Part shown: piece after piece, positions 1-11,712 of the stretch | How the letters are laid out: each line of letters begins with the position of its first letter | How positions within the stretch are numbered: the stretch's first letter is position 1 | Assembly: GCF_029227915.1 (NCBI RefSeq) | Contig: NC_079878.1 | Span: forward strand, 12,896,001 to 12,960,000 | Direction of reading: 5' to 3' | Length of the DNA: 64,000 nt | Source: Hydractinia symbiolongicarpus | Lineage: Eukaryota; Cnidaria; Hydrozoa; Anthoathecata; Hydractiniidae | Program-made: the position numbers and the translations under genes | Notes under the pieces: model-generated | Database searches by the model: none | The model's input: only the letters and a program-made list of their open reading frames with translations | Told to the model about the DNA's origin: nothing

Positions 1-3000
1 CTTGAGAAAGCAAAGGGTCTGGAACCGAAAAATAAACTTGTATTAGCAGAAGTATGTACTGTAGTTTTTCTGGTTCAATAAGCATAAATTGAAACTAAAG
101 GTTTTAAAAATATTAAGATGTGTGAAATGCGTAAGTTAGAGTCTGCTTGAGTTTTATCCTAATGTAAATGAAAAAAAAATATTAGAACAACAAATTTAGT
201 GTACCTAGTTTGGAAATATATATTGCGCCACTAACTAAACTTCTGGGAGCAATTAATGACTCAGCTATTTTCTCTTTTCTTAGAATTTGACAGCCCTTTG
301 CGTGTGTCAAAGCGATAGCTCACCTGTTATTGATCTGCCTGCCTCCGGTAAATCCAAGAAACCCTCTATTATGAAAGAGGTCCTTTCAAAAAATGTCTAT
401 AGTTCTATTTTTTTTTTAACAATTTTTAATTAATATAAAAACTTCCTTATTTAATGTGTTTATTTTTTAATGAATCTCATTCCAATAAGGCTGACTTTAA
501 ACAAATTTAACTAGTCTTGCTTATTTTAATCCTTATTGTCCAATAAAATGATGGGTTAAGTTCTTTGTTATCCTCCTCTAATTTTGAAATGAAAATTGTA
601 TGGTTAACTGAGCAAGTTTTTAGTTTCACTCTTGCATTGTAAAAAAGTAGATTGCAGTTATATCATTAATTGGTTCTTATTGCTGTAAATGTTTGTGAAG
701 AGCCCTATCCCATTTTTAGACAAACCAAAATTTTGTATGTCCATGTACTTTTAGTGCAAAAAAAATAGTCGTCATTTTCACCTGTTTTTTTTTATTATTA
801 TTTTAGCTGAAGAATGTCAAAATGATGGCTGATTACGAAAAACAAAGTGCCAATGCATACGAAACTGGTGATTATAGAAAAGTAAAGAAGTTAAATTTAT
901 TTATGTCATCATTTTGTGTAGTTGGTTCTTATATATGTTTTTGTTTTTTCATTAAGATTGAATTTTGCATGCGAAGGCTACTAGAATTCGCACCTAGTGC
1001 TCTTACATATAAGAGTCTCCAAGCTGAATGTTTAGCATTAACAGGAAAATTTAACGATGCACAATTATTAACGAAGTAAGTTTTTATTATTTAATTTATA
1101 GCTTATACTTATACATATTTTTTTGAGTGTCGATAAATTTATTCTTGTGACTTTAAATTATCCTCTGTGGTATTTTTATCATGTCTACTTTTCTTTCTCT
1201 CTTCTGTATTATGGTTGTTTACATATTTGGCGCAATTGAAAACATGTCTTGATTGGTTCACATATACCGTATATTATATGGCCAGATATAATCATACTCT
1301 TATCAAATTTGATCTTCAGTCTAAAAAATTTAGACCTCTGTAGCTTTGTTCTGTTTTATTTTTATCTTGAAAATTATTTTTGTGGTTTAGTCTTAATTAT
1401 TTCAATCATGTGTAGACAGGCACATTTCTATTTATTCATACAAAAGTTTCCATGTTTTATTTTGTAGCTTAACCTCTAAATTTTTTTGAACAGCGAAATA
1501 TTACAAAAGGATTCCCGCAATAAAGATGCATTATATGTTCGAGGTTTATGTTTGTATTATCAGGTAAATTGGATTTCTACTTTTTGTTTGGACATAATAA
1601 GAAATGGTTTTCCCAGCACACAGAGACTGGGAATAACTGAAATGTAAGAACAATTACTAGTCTTAAATTTTATTGATTTTCCCTTTTTTACTGAAAAACT
1701 CAGCAAATTTGTGAAAAATATTTTTCAAGGAAAAGCTTTCTGTAGAATGAATTGCTTCAGTTTTATCAAACTTGTAGACAATTATTTTGGATTGCAAAAA
1801 TTTGTAATGTAGTGTAAAACAAATAAAAATACTTAAAATATAAGAACAAAATAAGAACACCTTAGGATAAGGTTAAATTTCACGATTCTTATAAAACAAA
1901 GTGTCAAATTTTGTAGTCTCAAGTTAGGTTGTTATATTAAATTAAAAATCTACCGTTTTTTTGCATATCATTAGGATCAAACTGAAAGAGCTTATAACGT
2001 TTTTCAACATTTATTACGGACAGCTCCAGACTTCAACAAAGCACGGGTGGCATATAAGGTGATTACATTCTTTTGTTTTATGTTAAAGCCCACAGAACTC
2101 ACTTAAAATTCCCCGTAGATAACCACCTAAACGCATATCCCATTGAAGATTACGGTGTGTTTTCTTTTTTTCGTTTAGAAAGCAAAAAACCTTGAAACGA
2201 AAAAAGAAGCAGGCAATAATGCTTTTCGAAATCACAAATATAAAGAAGCTTTGGAACTGTATACAGAAGCATTAACTATAGACCCAGTAAACAAAACGAC
2301 TAACTCCAAATTATACTTTAATAGAGCTACGGTAAATTTTAAACTTGGTAGTAAAGAACCGTGTATAAAAGACTGTACAAGTGCAATTGATTTGGATCCA
2401 TCTTATTTAAAAGCATACCTAAGGCGAGCCAAGTGGTAAGTGGTTGTTCACCTCATGAGTCAAAAATAATACTTGGTTGATGTCCATCTTTAAAGCCTCT
2501 AAAAATATCAAAATCACTTCATATAAATCCAAATGTCCAAAACGGATACAATGCCATCAGGGGCCATTCAATAATTACGTAACACCCAAATTCGCTATTT
2601 TGAAATCCCACCCTTTGTTACATAATGTTTTGAATTTTAAGACCTCGTCTATTAATTTCCTATTGTACTAAAACTTTCATGTAACAGATAATCAGGCAAA
2701 CTAGTGCTCTAATATGAGAAAAACGTATAACAGGGCCATTTATTTAGCACACAAAATGCAATTTTTGGTACATTTGCGTAAGTGCAGAGGCAAGATACAA
2801 AATTCAAGGTGTAGATGATACACTCAAATAAATCCGTCATACATAAAATTTTCCGTTACATAGCAAAAGAGCTCTGTCCCACCCAACTTCACCCTAAATT
2901 TTCGTAACAGATTGTAACAAAAACGATCATACCATATCAGATTGGAACATCCTACAAAAATGACAAAGAAATTACCTTGCAATGTTTTTTTAAAAATTTT

Positions 3001-5116
3001 GCAAATGTCCTTTTTTATATTTATATTTATTTATTTTATATTTGCAGCTACATGGACACTGAAAAATACGAAGAAGCTGTAAGAGATTACGAAAAAATAA
3101 CAAAAATGGACCACAATCATGGTATGTTATTTACCGCTGAATTCCCAGTTTTATACAACACTAAGCTAAGGTTTAAAAGATAGGTTACCACTCAATACTA
3201 TAGTTTGATAACAAGTTTGTTTATTTTGTAGAATATAGAAGACTGCTGAAAGACGCCAAGCTGGAATTAAAGAAAAGTAAAAGGAAAGATTATTATAAAA
3301 TACTTGGTGTATCCAAAACTGCAGATGAATGTGAAATAAAAAAAGCATATCGAAAAGAAGCGTTGAAACATCATCCTGGTGAGAGAATATTCCTGTTGTA
3401 TATACCTATATGTATCTAAGTATTAGATTTGTGTATACTTACAGGGAGCCAATATGGCTATTTGGTTTTAAAATATGTAAACAACGTGTGTGCACTAACA
3501 TAAAATTTAAAGTTATATTTCCACGCCATACAAGAATTGATCAATCTCATCCAACGTCTGTTCTGAATACTCTTTAGATCGACATTCAAGCGCCGATGAT
3601 ACTGTTAAAAAAGAAGAAGAAATAAAATTTAAAGAGGTGATTGCCGTTTTCTCCTCGTATATCTGTCACACGAATTTTTCGCGCAGATTTTATTCGCGCA
3701 TTTGACAATGCGTTTTCTTTCCACACAGAAAAAAAGTAGCCTTTAAAGGGTACTTTGGAAGGGGTCCATTTCAATTTACTGAAGTGCGCGAATTAAGCTT
3801 ATTTTGCGCGGCTTTAAGTTTTCGCCTTGATAATGGCGAAACACGTATTGTGGCTAGCCAGGTAGAGAAAGTGGAGAATATGATCACTTGGCAAAATTTC
3901 TTTAGAACTGCTAAAACCGATTGCTCCTAAGCCTTCATTGATTTTCTGTTCCGAAAATTCTAAAATGCAGCTTATCACACGTGTTTTCAGGTTGGAGAGG
4001 CATATAGTGTACTTTCTGATAAACAAAAACGACATAGATATGATAATGGACTCGATATAGAAGAAGGTGGCGGTATGGATTTCGGAGGTAATTTCTAGTC
4101 GTGCTTTGAACACTAAAGTCAGTCCGCTGTTTGTTGAGGGATATCAATGAACGGAACTCAGTAAAAAGCAAAAGTGATTTAGTTTGTTTTGTCTCATTTT
4201 GTTCGGTCAAACAAGGGGGAAATATAAACTACCCTAAGTGGATAAATTTTTGGCGAGTATTTAATTTGGCGAATGACCAAAATGAAATATTTAGCGGGGA
4301 TTTAATTTGGCGAATGATAAATTTTATAAAGTTTGGCGAGGATTTAATTTGCCGAATACAAAAAATGTTTATTTTGGCAGCGAATAACACAAAGAAATGG
4401 ATTTTTATGTCTTGAAATGTTTTATAAAAAAGAAGAATAAACGTATATATAAGCGCAAGTTCGTTTTTTTTTTATTTGACGAACGGTAAATAGTCTGTTA
4501 TCAAATTTTTGACGGGTATTTAATTTGCCGAATTTCGCCCAAATTTGGTAAATTTAATCCTCGCCAAAATTTATCCACCTAAGGTATTCAAATCTGCACA
4601 AAGAAGGTGAATATTTTTCTTCTTTTATTTTATGTTGATAATTTGAACGCTTTCTTTTAGACTTCGACCCTAATATAATATTTCAAAGCTTCTTCGGTGG
4701 CGGCGGCAGAGGAGGAGGTGGATATAATTCTTTTGGTGGACATGGTTGTCGCGGTATGCTATGTTATTTTAACGGATTACGAGAAGCTTTCATTACTCTC
4801 CTTTATATCTAAGGTAGCGAGAAAAAGTTTAACATTGTTAGTCGTGCTAGCAGTGAATTTTGTGCTGTTTTACTACTGGTTTCATTGTAAAAATTTAAAT
4901 CAAATAATTGGAAATATATATCCCATATATAGTTCGGTCTACTTTTGTCAGGTTTTTACCACTATATTTTGATTTCCTTTGATTGGACAGTGATATGACG
5001 CTATTGTCGCGTGTGCTTTTTAAATCACAAAGAAATAACTCGTTGATATATTTTCGTTTGTTTTAGGTGGAGGCGGCGGTGGATTTCCTGGTGGCTTCTC
5101 CTTTCAGTTTGGTTAA
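1..5116 (+). CDS. DNAJC7: DNAJC7-like TPR/J-domain co-chaperone, 3' part (12 exons)
   Basis: HSP40-type co-chaperone that in animals links HSP70 and HSP90 through TPR repeats. Exons read from splice signals, all phases agreeing: 1-51, 807-881, 957-1075, 1494-1563, 1975-2058, 2179-2435, 3048-3121, 3232-3378, 3578-3636, 3991-4087, 4661-4753, 5067-5116. These give about 391 residues; the family is near 490, so the first TPRs lie left of the window. TPR units are clear in exons 3-7 (for example [24 protein letters not shown]). The J domain starts in exon 8 (DYYKILGV), and its HPD motif is split between exons 8 and 9. A Gly/Phe-rich end (FFGGGG, then GGFSFQFG) closes the protein, as in human DNAJC7. 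The TAA stop is at 5114-5116 and overlaps an AATAAA. Introns hold repeats, including a MITE at 4232-4584. Exon 11 could instead end slightly earlier in its Gly-rich stretch. Confidence 0.93.
4232..4584. mobile_element. TA-flanked MITE in DNAJC7 intron
   Basis: Terminal inverted repeats of about 26 bp: CCCTAAGTGGATAAATTTT on the left, and CCACCTAAGG preceded by AAATTTAT on the right. Each end abuts TA. The interior repeats the motif TTTAATTTGGCGAAT in both orientations and has no coding capacity. Size and TA flanks suggest a Tc1/mariner-type non-autonomous element. Confidence 0.75.
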
Positions 5117-6690
5117 TAAATTATATATTGCACTTCCCAACGCTAAATTTATAACAATATGGACTTCCTTCTGCAGCCCTATGATGTATCTAAATTATAG
5201 CGAATGAATTTTTAATGGTGTCATTACGCTAATGTAATGGATATAGTTCTTGTAGGTCTCTTTGTTGTGTTTTTTCTGCCTTATAGCTGAAAGTACTCGC
5301 TAGAAATCAATTTAGTCCTATGTTTTTGTGAAAATTAGCACAATCGGCACCTATTAGACACAAATGGTCTCACCATAGTCTGCTTTGGAGTCTTTATGCT
5401 ATGTTTTGTTATTATTTCGCATCATGTTGCTTGAAAACGTATACGACCTGCGTTTTTCATGTTGACAACTTTTTGAATAAATAATAAATCCCGGTATGTA
5501 CGTATATATTGTTATAAGAGCGATTTTTCGTATTTTACGTAATTTGTCAAATTTGTAAAAAAAGATTTTATTTTGGTGTAAAATGAAAGCTTTTCACGGA
5601 ACGCAATTATTTTTTGGTAACCGCTTCTGCTCTTGCATACAGTAAGAGCAGGCGCTGTATGTCCGGAAAGACGAAACTTTGGTAAATTGGATATATTTGC
5701 AGAACATAAATAATAAAAAAATAGACCTGAACCCCACCCTACCTTTATTATAAAAAACCTCAAATACTTGTTATCAAGATAAAAATTAAAGACCTGAAAT
5801 TATTGAAAACAAAATATGACATCTTGCAAATGCGTTCGTATAAATTGTAGTCTTTAAAATGGCCGGTAAAACCTCACAAAAAGTTAAGATTTAAAAGTAA
5901 GAAAAAATAGAAAAGCTACATTGTCCGGACAAGTATACTATTAAGACTCGACTTTAGTTTAGCAAAACAACTTTCTTTTGTTGCCGCCTCATTTACAAAA
6001 CATTATCTTTATCTTCTCCAGTAATTCCTCTTTTAGCTTTTCCTCTCACATTTTTCACCCTGCTTCTGTAGCTATTTTTCCTCTCACATTTTTCACCCGG
6101 CTTCTGTAGCTGTTCTGTAGCTATTTTTCCTCTCACATTTTTCACCCGGCTTCTGTAGCTATTTTCAATTTCCGAATCACCTCTGCTATCTCATTTGCTT
6201 TCGCGCTTACTTATCGAAAGTTGTGTCACATTCCTTGTTACAACCCATTTTCTTCTTCTAAAGTTGCTTTTTTTTTTTGTTACTTCACTATGCTCTCGAA
6301 GTTTCTTCTCTCTTGGAAGATCTTGATATAAAGATGTTAAGCTGTCTTTGTAGACTTCGTTCATTTCCTAAAAATCAAGAGAAAATGTATCGAAACAAAT
6401 TGTAGCCAGACAAAAGGAAAACAATTGTGGATCCTGTTACTCTATTTTTTATGTATTGCAGAAATAACAAGAAGATTGGGGTCTAAGATACGTGTTGGGT
6501 AAAAAATTACAAATTTCGAAATTTCTGAACTTTCTTTACGGTTTCCATGTCACCAATATTATCAATATTGCGGATTTCCATTCTGACAAGTAGTATTAAC
6601 TTCCTTTTGTGACTGTTTGTGAGTGTGTGCGCAAAGTATTAAACACCTGAAGTAATAGTTCAAAATGGGTAGCAGGTGCTTAAACTGGAG
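5117..6690. other. DNAJC7 3' UTR and intergenic DNA
   Basis: Probable 3' UTR of DNAJC7, with AATAAA-like signals at about 5115 and 5476. Beyond that I see no gene. The only structure is the short tandem repeat at 6034-6166, listed separately. Confidence 0.5.
6034..6166. repeat. Short tandem repeat, 3 units
   Basis: CCTCTCACATTTTTCACCC occurs three times (6042, 6080, 6129), each followed by GCTTCTGTAGCT. The spacing is 38 then 49 bp; the longer spacing comes from a partial duplication of CTGTAGCT. Confidence 0.85.
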
Positions 6691-7009
6691 TTTGGACAAA
6701 TTTAGTTTATTTTCCTGGTTGGCTAGATCACTGTACCGTGACTGATAAGTAAATCTTGTCCCGTAACAGGATAGTCGACGTGCGGCCGAACCTTTGAGAT
6801 GTGCGGCCGAACGTCATAACGCTCGGCCGAACGTTTTAATGTTCGACCGCACCTTCGCAAGTCCGAAAGTTTCAAGTTATAAATGTTCGGCCGAACGTTT
6901 CAGAGAATCTGACAGCCGCACGTCGACTATTCGTTACGGGACAAGATGTACTAATCAGCCACGGTACAGTGATCTTGCCAACCAGGAAAATAAAGTAAAT
7001 TTGTCCAGA
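6691..7009. mobile_element. Foldback MITE with CGGCCGAACGTT core repeats
   Basis: Two arms of about 94 bp (6691-6784 and 6916-7009) are inverted copies with a few mismatches; examples are GTCCCGTAACAGGATAGTCG against CGACTATTCGTTACGGGAC. The 130-bp loop carries five or six GCGGCCGAACGT-type units, themselves largely palindromic. The open frames across it come from the palindrome and are not taken as genes. Confidence 0.85.
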
Positions 7010-7036
7010 CCATTGTTCTTCTCTTCCCCTAAGTGT

Positions 7037-7153
7037 CAACCTCGTCCCCAGGCCCATTTTTCTCTTTCTGACAATCTCGGACGGCGAGAAGAACATTTCT
7101 TCGCGCCGTCTCGGATATCAAAAAATCGAAAAATTGCCCTGGGAACGAGGTTG
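7037..7153. mobile_element. 117-bp MITE with 10-bp target duplication
   Basis: Inverted ends CAACCTCGTCCCCAGG (7037) and CCCTGGGAACGAGGTTG (ends 7153) are flanked by perfect CCCTAAGTGT direct repeats at 7027-7036 and 7154-7163. A second inverted pair (GACGGCG / CGCCGTC) lies inside. A 9-10 bp duplication is typical of Mutator-like elements. A relative sits at 35937-36009. Confidence 0.8.
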
Positions 7154-7477
7154 CCCTAAGTGTTTGTCAGGAAAAAAAGTGAAAAGAACTTTATATTTCG
7201 TGTGTCTGGTACACTACTCACATAAAACATTGCGTCACTTGCGCTAAATCATAATGGCGGACAGAATAGCGCACAAGAAGGTGCACGTTTATCAATACTT
7301 AAAATGCTCTCTTCTTCTTAAATATTTTCCAATATCCCAAAATTTATATAAGAAAAGAAAATTTATTATTCAATCGTGCTGTTAAGCATGCGAAATTAGG
7401 GGCAGCGACCATAGCTACTCAACTTTCCAGTATCGTGCACCACCAAAAATCTTCAAACAAACGAGTGGGATATACAG

Positions 7478-7809
7478 CTATAGATGTGCATATTTTACAT
7501 GGGGAGCTCTAGGATATTTAATGCTCATTTTGAGCTATGCAGACCAAATTATTAGGGCCTGCGCTTATACCCAGTCAGGAGAGATGCATATTTTACATGG
7601 CTAGCCTCACATATATCGAGGGATATACCTTGCCTATTATTTCCAGGAGGGGCCATGGCTTTGATGGGGAGTGCCGGATTATTTAATGCTCGCTTAGAGC
7701 TACGCAAACTCAATTAGGGTCAGCGCTCTTTCAGAGAACTCCCTATAGAATCGGCATCAAGGAGAATCGAACCTCAGTCTCCCGCGCATACCCACTAAAC
7801 TACGGCGGC
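7478..7809 (-). repeat. tRNA-derived SINE, rearranged copy
   Basis: Minus-strand copy of the SINE seen complete at 25495-25837. The tRNA-like head is at the right end, with the complement of a B box (GAATCGAACC) near 7769. The tail motif GATGTGCATATTTTACATGG appears twice (about 7490 and 7585), so a partial copy is joined to a nearly full one. Sequence is more diverged than in the other copies. Confidence 0.75.
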
Positions 7810-8142
7810 GTAACGCCAAAACTGCTACTAATCAATACAAACTGTACGTCAGCTCTTAACCTTCCACTAATACTACTGCACTTCTTATGTAACAACTCTT
7901 TTAACAACTGTTTAAAAAAATGAAAATCTACAAAAAAATTGGTTGCATCTCCATTCTAATCAATGTTACTTGTTTGTTTATTTTTCTGAACAGATGCATT
8001 GTGTTAACAAAATTTAAAAAAAATTATTTTATATATGCGTTGCTGACGTCATGAAAATACATAAACCTTCCTGTCTTTACCATTGCTCTCCTGCCTAAGT
8101 GGATTTTTCCAGGGGCCTTATCGACTACTTACAGTACATTTA
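7810..8142. other. Intergenic, nothing recognised
   Basis: AT-rich DNA between a SINE and a MITE. No coding or repeat signal seen. Confidence 0.5.
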
Positions 8143-8843
8143 CCGTAGAATGGGGTGACTTGGGACATGGGAGTTACTTGGGACAGGACTTGCTTACTTG
8201 TTTACTTGTTTTGGGAACTGATTTTTCAGCACACAAGCAATGGAAAACTAAAGCTGAAGAGTTTCTAACTTGTTTTTGTACATCTAGGCCAAAAATCTAT
8301 GTTCTATTTATGATTTCTTTGAAAATTGAACAACTTTTTCACTTTTTTTATTTTCCAAAATTTTAATAATAGTCAAAAAATTTACTGAGTCTACTATATT
8401 GTGTTGAAAAAAGAAATGGAAACATACTTTATCATGTTCTTAGTATAATTTTTTTCAAAATAAAACCTCTTGTATTACTGTGGGGTGACTTGGGACAAGT
8501 CTTCAATGGTTAAATGCTACTGTTACATTGACTAAGTTTTCTAACTGTTTTTTGTACTTTTTAAAAAGTCATTACTGTCCCAAGTCACCCCAATGTGTAT
8601 TTGTCCCAAATCCATGAGTTTTCAATCTTGTCCCAAGTCAACCCATACTGGGGTGGCTTGGGACAAGCACATATTTTTTAAAAAAACACTTGGATTTGAG
8701 GAAAATGCTTTTGATAAGTATACTCATGTATTCTTTGCATATTCAATGAGAAAATGACTAATATAGAGGTATAAAACAAAAAACTGTTTTCTAGATCTTG
8801 CTATGAATGTTCCAAAACTGTCCCCAGTCACCCCATTCTACGG
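8143..8843. mobile_element. 0.7-kb MITE with internal GGGGTGACTTGGGAC array
   Basis: Inverted ends CCGTAGAATGGGGTGACTTG and its complement (ending 8843) both abut TA. The motif GGGGTGACTTGGGACA also recurs inside in both orientations, near 8480, 8575, 8625 and 8650. It looks like a non-autonomous element with repeated subterminal transposase-binding sites. No transposase frame is present. Confidence 0.82.
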
Positions 8844-9203
8844 TATATAAAAACATCCCTCATAAAGACATGATTGTACCCAGGCCATCTTTTTTTCTTT
8901 CTTGACATGTACCCTTGTAAATTATTTCAAAGAAGGGTGAAACTATAAAGTTTATAACCCTTAAATATTTGATTACTATATTATATATATTTCCTCTTTT
9001 CAGCACCCCATTTTAGGACCCCCTGGGTGCCTAATAAAGGAAATATGGTCTAAAATTGTCAAAATGCACTTGCCAAAGTTTACAGTGGCTTACTCCTGAG
9101 TCCAATAGTGTGTCCGACACTAATAATTTTCTGAAATTTGCCAAGCCAGGACATTCTTATTCTTCACCCTCCTCTTATTAATATTTGAAGTTTTTGCCAC
9201 TCA

Positions 9204-9963
9204 CAGCCCTGTGAAGCAAAAATTAGGTTGGCAAACCGATCTGACAGGTCGGCACAAGCAAGTCTATTCATAGCCAACCTGATCATCCTAGCTAATTCAC
9301 TGACTTAGTTAAAAGAACTACGTAGACATGAATCTCTATTGCTTGGCCCCTTTGTTGTTGGTAACCAAGTCTTACACAAGAAATTCAGCCATGCGGTTCT
9401 TAACTAAAGCGGAGGTGAACACCTACGAAGCACAGATGAAGCTAGTCTGCAAAACTGCACTTACAGGCTGAACAGACATTATATCATGGATTTAATTGTA
9501 GATAAAACCTGTTGCGAGGGATTTCTGTCACGGGGCTAGATAATTTCACTGGTCAGGTAAATCAATTATTCTGTAAATTACGAATGTTAAAAAGTTATAT
9601 GACAAAATGGGGAGTTTACTTCAACAAGCCAACATTCCTTCGTTCGTTTGACCAGGCCTGATAAATGCAGGAAACTTGATTGACACTGGCAAAATACATA
9701 CGCTATACTGAATGCTGTCGAAGAATCTTGTTAGTAGCAAGTAAAGCTCCAAGCAAAATATGGAAACAGTAACAGTTTGTTGAAGCTACATTTTTGATAC
9801 TTATTTGTGAAAGAAGGTTATTTTTGCTTATGTAATAAATTAATTTTCTCGGCATGCCAACCATGGAAAAAATATAGGTCGGCAAAAACAAGTCGACTTC
9901 AATTTAATGAGGGTTGGTTTTCAGGTTGGCATTGCCGAGTGGCGACCTAGATTCACAGGGCTG
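9204..9963. mobile_element. Terminal-inverted-repeat element, copy 1
   Basis: Starts CAGCCCTGTGAA and ends TTCACAGGGCTG. The flanks CACTCA and CACCCA suggest a 6-bp target duplication with one change. Homologous over most of its length, in inverse orientation, to 50639-51473. No intact protein is encoded. The ends resemble those of hAT-like elements, but the class is not settled. Confidence 0.8.
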
Positions 9964-11202
9964 CACCCAGGAAAAAGTGCAGCTAGCGCATTTTTAACAT
10001 TTGTAAAAACAGACAATTTCCCAACTATTATTTCCATGGTTGTAGAGTAAATTGAGTACCAGAATCAGTTGGTTGGAATGTCGATAGATAGTGGTGTCCA
10101 TCCATTCAGCTATTAACACGCCCCATTAAACGCAAAATACTTGATGATAAACTTAGGTGCCTCTTTTAAGTGGAGTTTCCACTCTCCATTTTACTTCACT
10201 CACACTCAAGGCTAAATTTTTGAAGTGAAGCTAATAATAATATAAGTAATGGTTGTGGGATAAAGATTGTTGCATGACAGTCATAGTATACTATTGTATT
10301 ATATTGTAATACAAGCTTTTCTGACTGTGTTCATACATCAAAAATTGTAATAAAAAATTGGTATAGTCAGGTGACTTTAACCCCTATTATATGTGACATC
10401 CACCTAATCAATGCTTTAAACATCCCTATGTGTCTTTTTCTATTGCCCAAAAAGCAGATGTAAATTACACAAGTTTTGTTACTATCAAAATAGGTATTAA
10501 GATATTCCTGGACTCAAACATTTTATGTTTTATATCATAGCCATGCGGTGACCAGTAAGCAGAAAGAAATGACAGGAAAAGTAAATTCACAGGATGTTAT
10601 GTTGCCTATGGATGTGCAATGCATAGTCTAGTGAAGCAATTTGCCTAATTAAGTGATAATAACATAATAAGGTTACTGTGAATCCTACCTTTGATTTTTT
10701 ATGAAAGGGTGCTTACATTTTAAGTTAACAGAATTTTCTCTCTAATAGCTAAGAAAGTTGAATTATTGACGAGTACAAGTTTTGAAAAAGGCACATTTGA
10801 AACTAATCAAAATTAAGAATAAAATTAATTAGATACATTCCTTCTGGTTAGGATAATCAACAAAGGTTCAGTGGCGTGGTAAATACTATGTCAAACTTTT
10901 CTCTACTTTAAGTCCCTACCTACACCAACCTATAAAAAATTGTTGAGTTCGGACTTGATGGGCCATTACTAACATCATCAAAATTCAAGTAGTGGATTTT
11001 TTCCATTGTTTTTTATGGGCTTTTCATTGTTATGAATTAATTATAATAATTATATTAAATCATTATAAAGAATATATCTTGATTTAAAATAATTATGTTC
11101 ACCTTCCCTTTCAGTATCCTTAAAACGCCATTACACGAAAGTTATAGTCATTTCATATTTAATGTAAGTTAGAGAATATGCATATATATTATAGATACAT
11201 TG
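9964..11202. other. Intergenic region upstream of MRPS23
   Basis: AT-rich with no recognised gene. A CTTTCAG acceptor-like site near 11115 may mark a 5' UTR intron of the next gene. Confidence 0.4.
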
Positions 11203-11712
11203 ATGGCAGGATCACGTCATCTTCAGGGTAATATAATTACACGAGTGAAGCATTTGCTGAAATCAGGAAGTTTAAAAGAAGCACCTGTTTGGTATGACGT
11301 AGTTCGAAGATTCCCTCCTCCATCAACTAGCCTTTTGTCTTTGGTAGAGGAAGGGAGTCAAAAAGATGTTCCAAAAATAACTTATCCTGTAGATGATATA
11401 AAGAGAGAGTTTTATAAAACTTATTTCCGTGCTGTTCGAGATCCAGAGAGTTTGTTTGAAGACGTTTCGACAAAAGAGACAAAAACAGAATTGTTTTTGA
11501 GAGAATACGAAAAATATTTAAAAGAAAGTCAGAACCACGATACCGCTTTGACTCAGGCCTTTTCCTCTTTTGACGCTCATTTAAAAACACTACGAGGAGA
11601 AAAAGTAAATTATCAAATGGACTATGAGGATAAACAGAATGCTGAAAATGATATCGAAGATCTAAGTGTTGATGATATATATAATTTGTTCAGTGATCAA
11701 AAGAAATCCTGA
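11203..11712 (+). CDS. MRPS23: Mitochondrial ribosomal protein S23 (mS23)
   Basis: Component of the small subunit of the mitochondrial ribosome. A single 169-residue frame starts at ATG 11203; the family is about 130-190 residues. The N-terminus matches the family pattern: MAGSR, then a basic helix, then LKEAPVWYDVVRRFPP, which corresponds to the conserved KxKPLWFDVYxAFPP block. A central YPVDDIKREFYKTYF corresponds to the DxIRxKFY block. The C-terminus is acidic and more variable. No coding intron is seen, unlike the neighbouring spliced genes, but a spliced 5' UTR is possible. AATAAA lies near 11873 downstream. Confidence 0.88.
   Translation: MAGSRHLQGNIITRVKHLLKSGSLKEAPVWYDVVRRFPPPSTSLLSLVEEGSQKDVPKITYPVDDIKREFYKTYFRAVRDPESLFEDVSTKETKTELFLREYEKYLKESQNHDTALTQAFSSFDAHLKTLRGEKVNYQMDYEDKQNAENDIEDLSVDDIYNLFSDQKKS

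Noticed and set aside
6794-7159. 121-codon plus-strand frame and its minus-strand mirror
   Set aside because: It runs through the foldback MITE and the adjacent small MITE; openness on both strands follows from palindromic GC-rich repeats.
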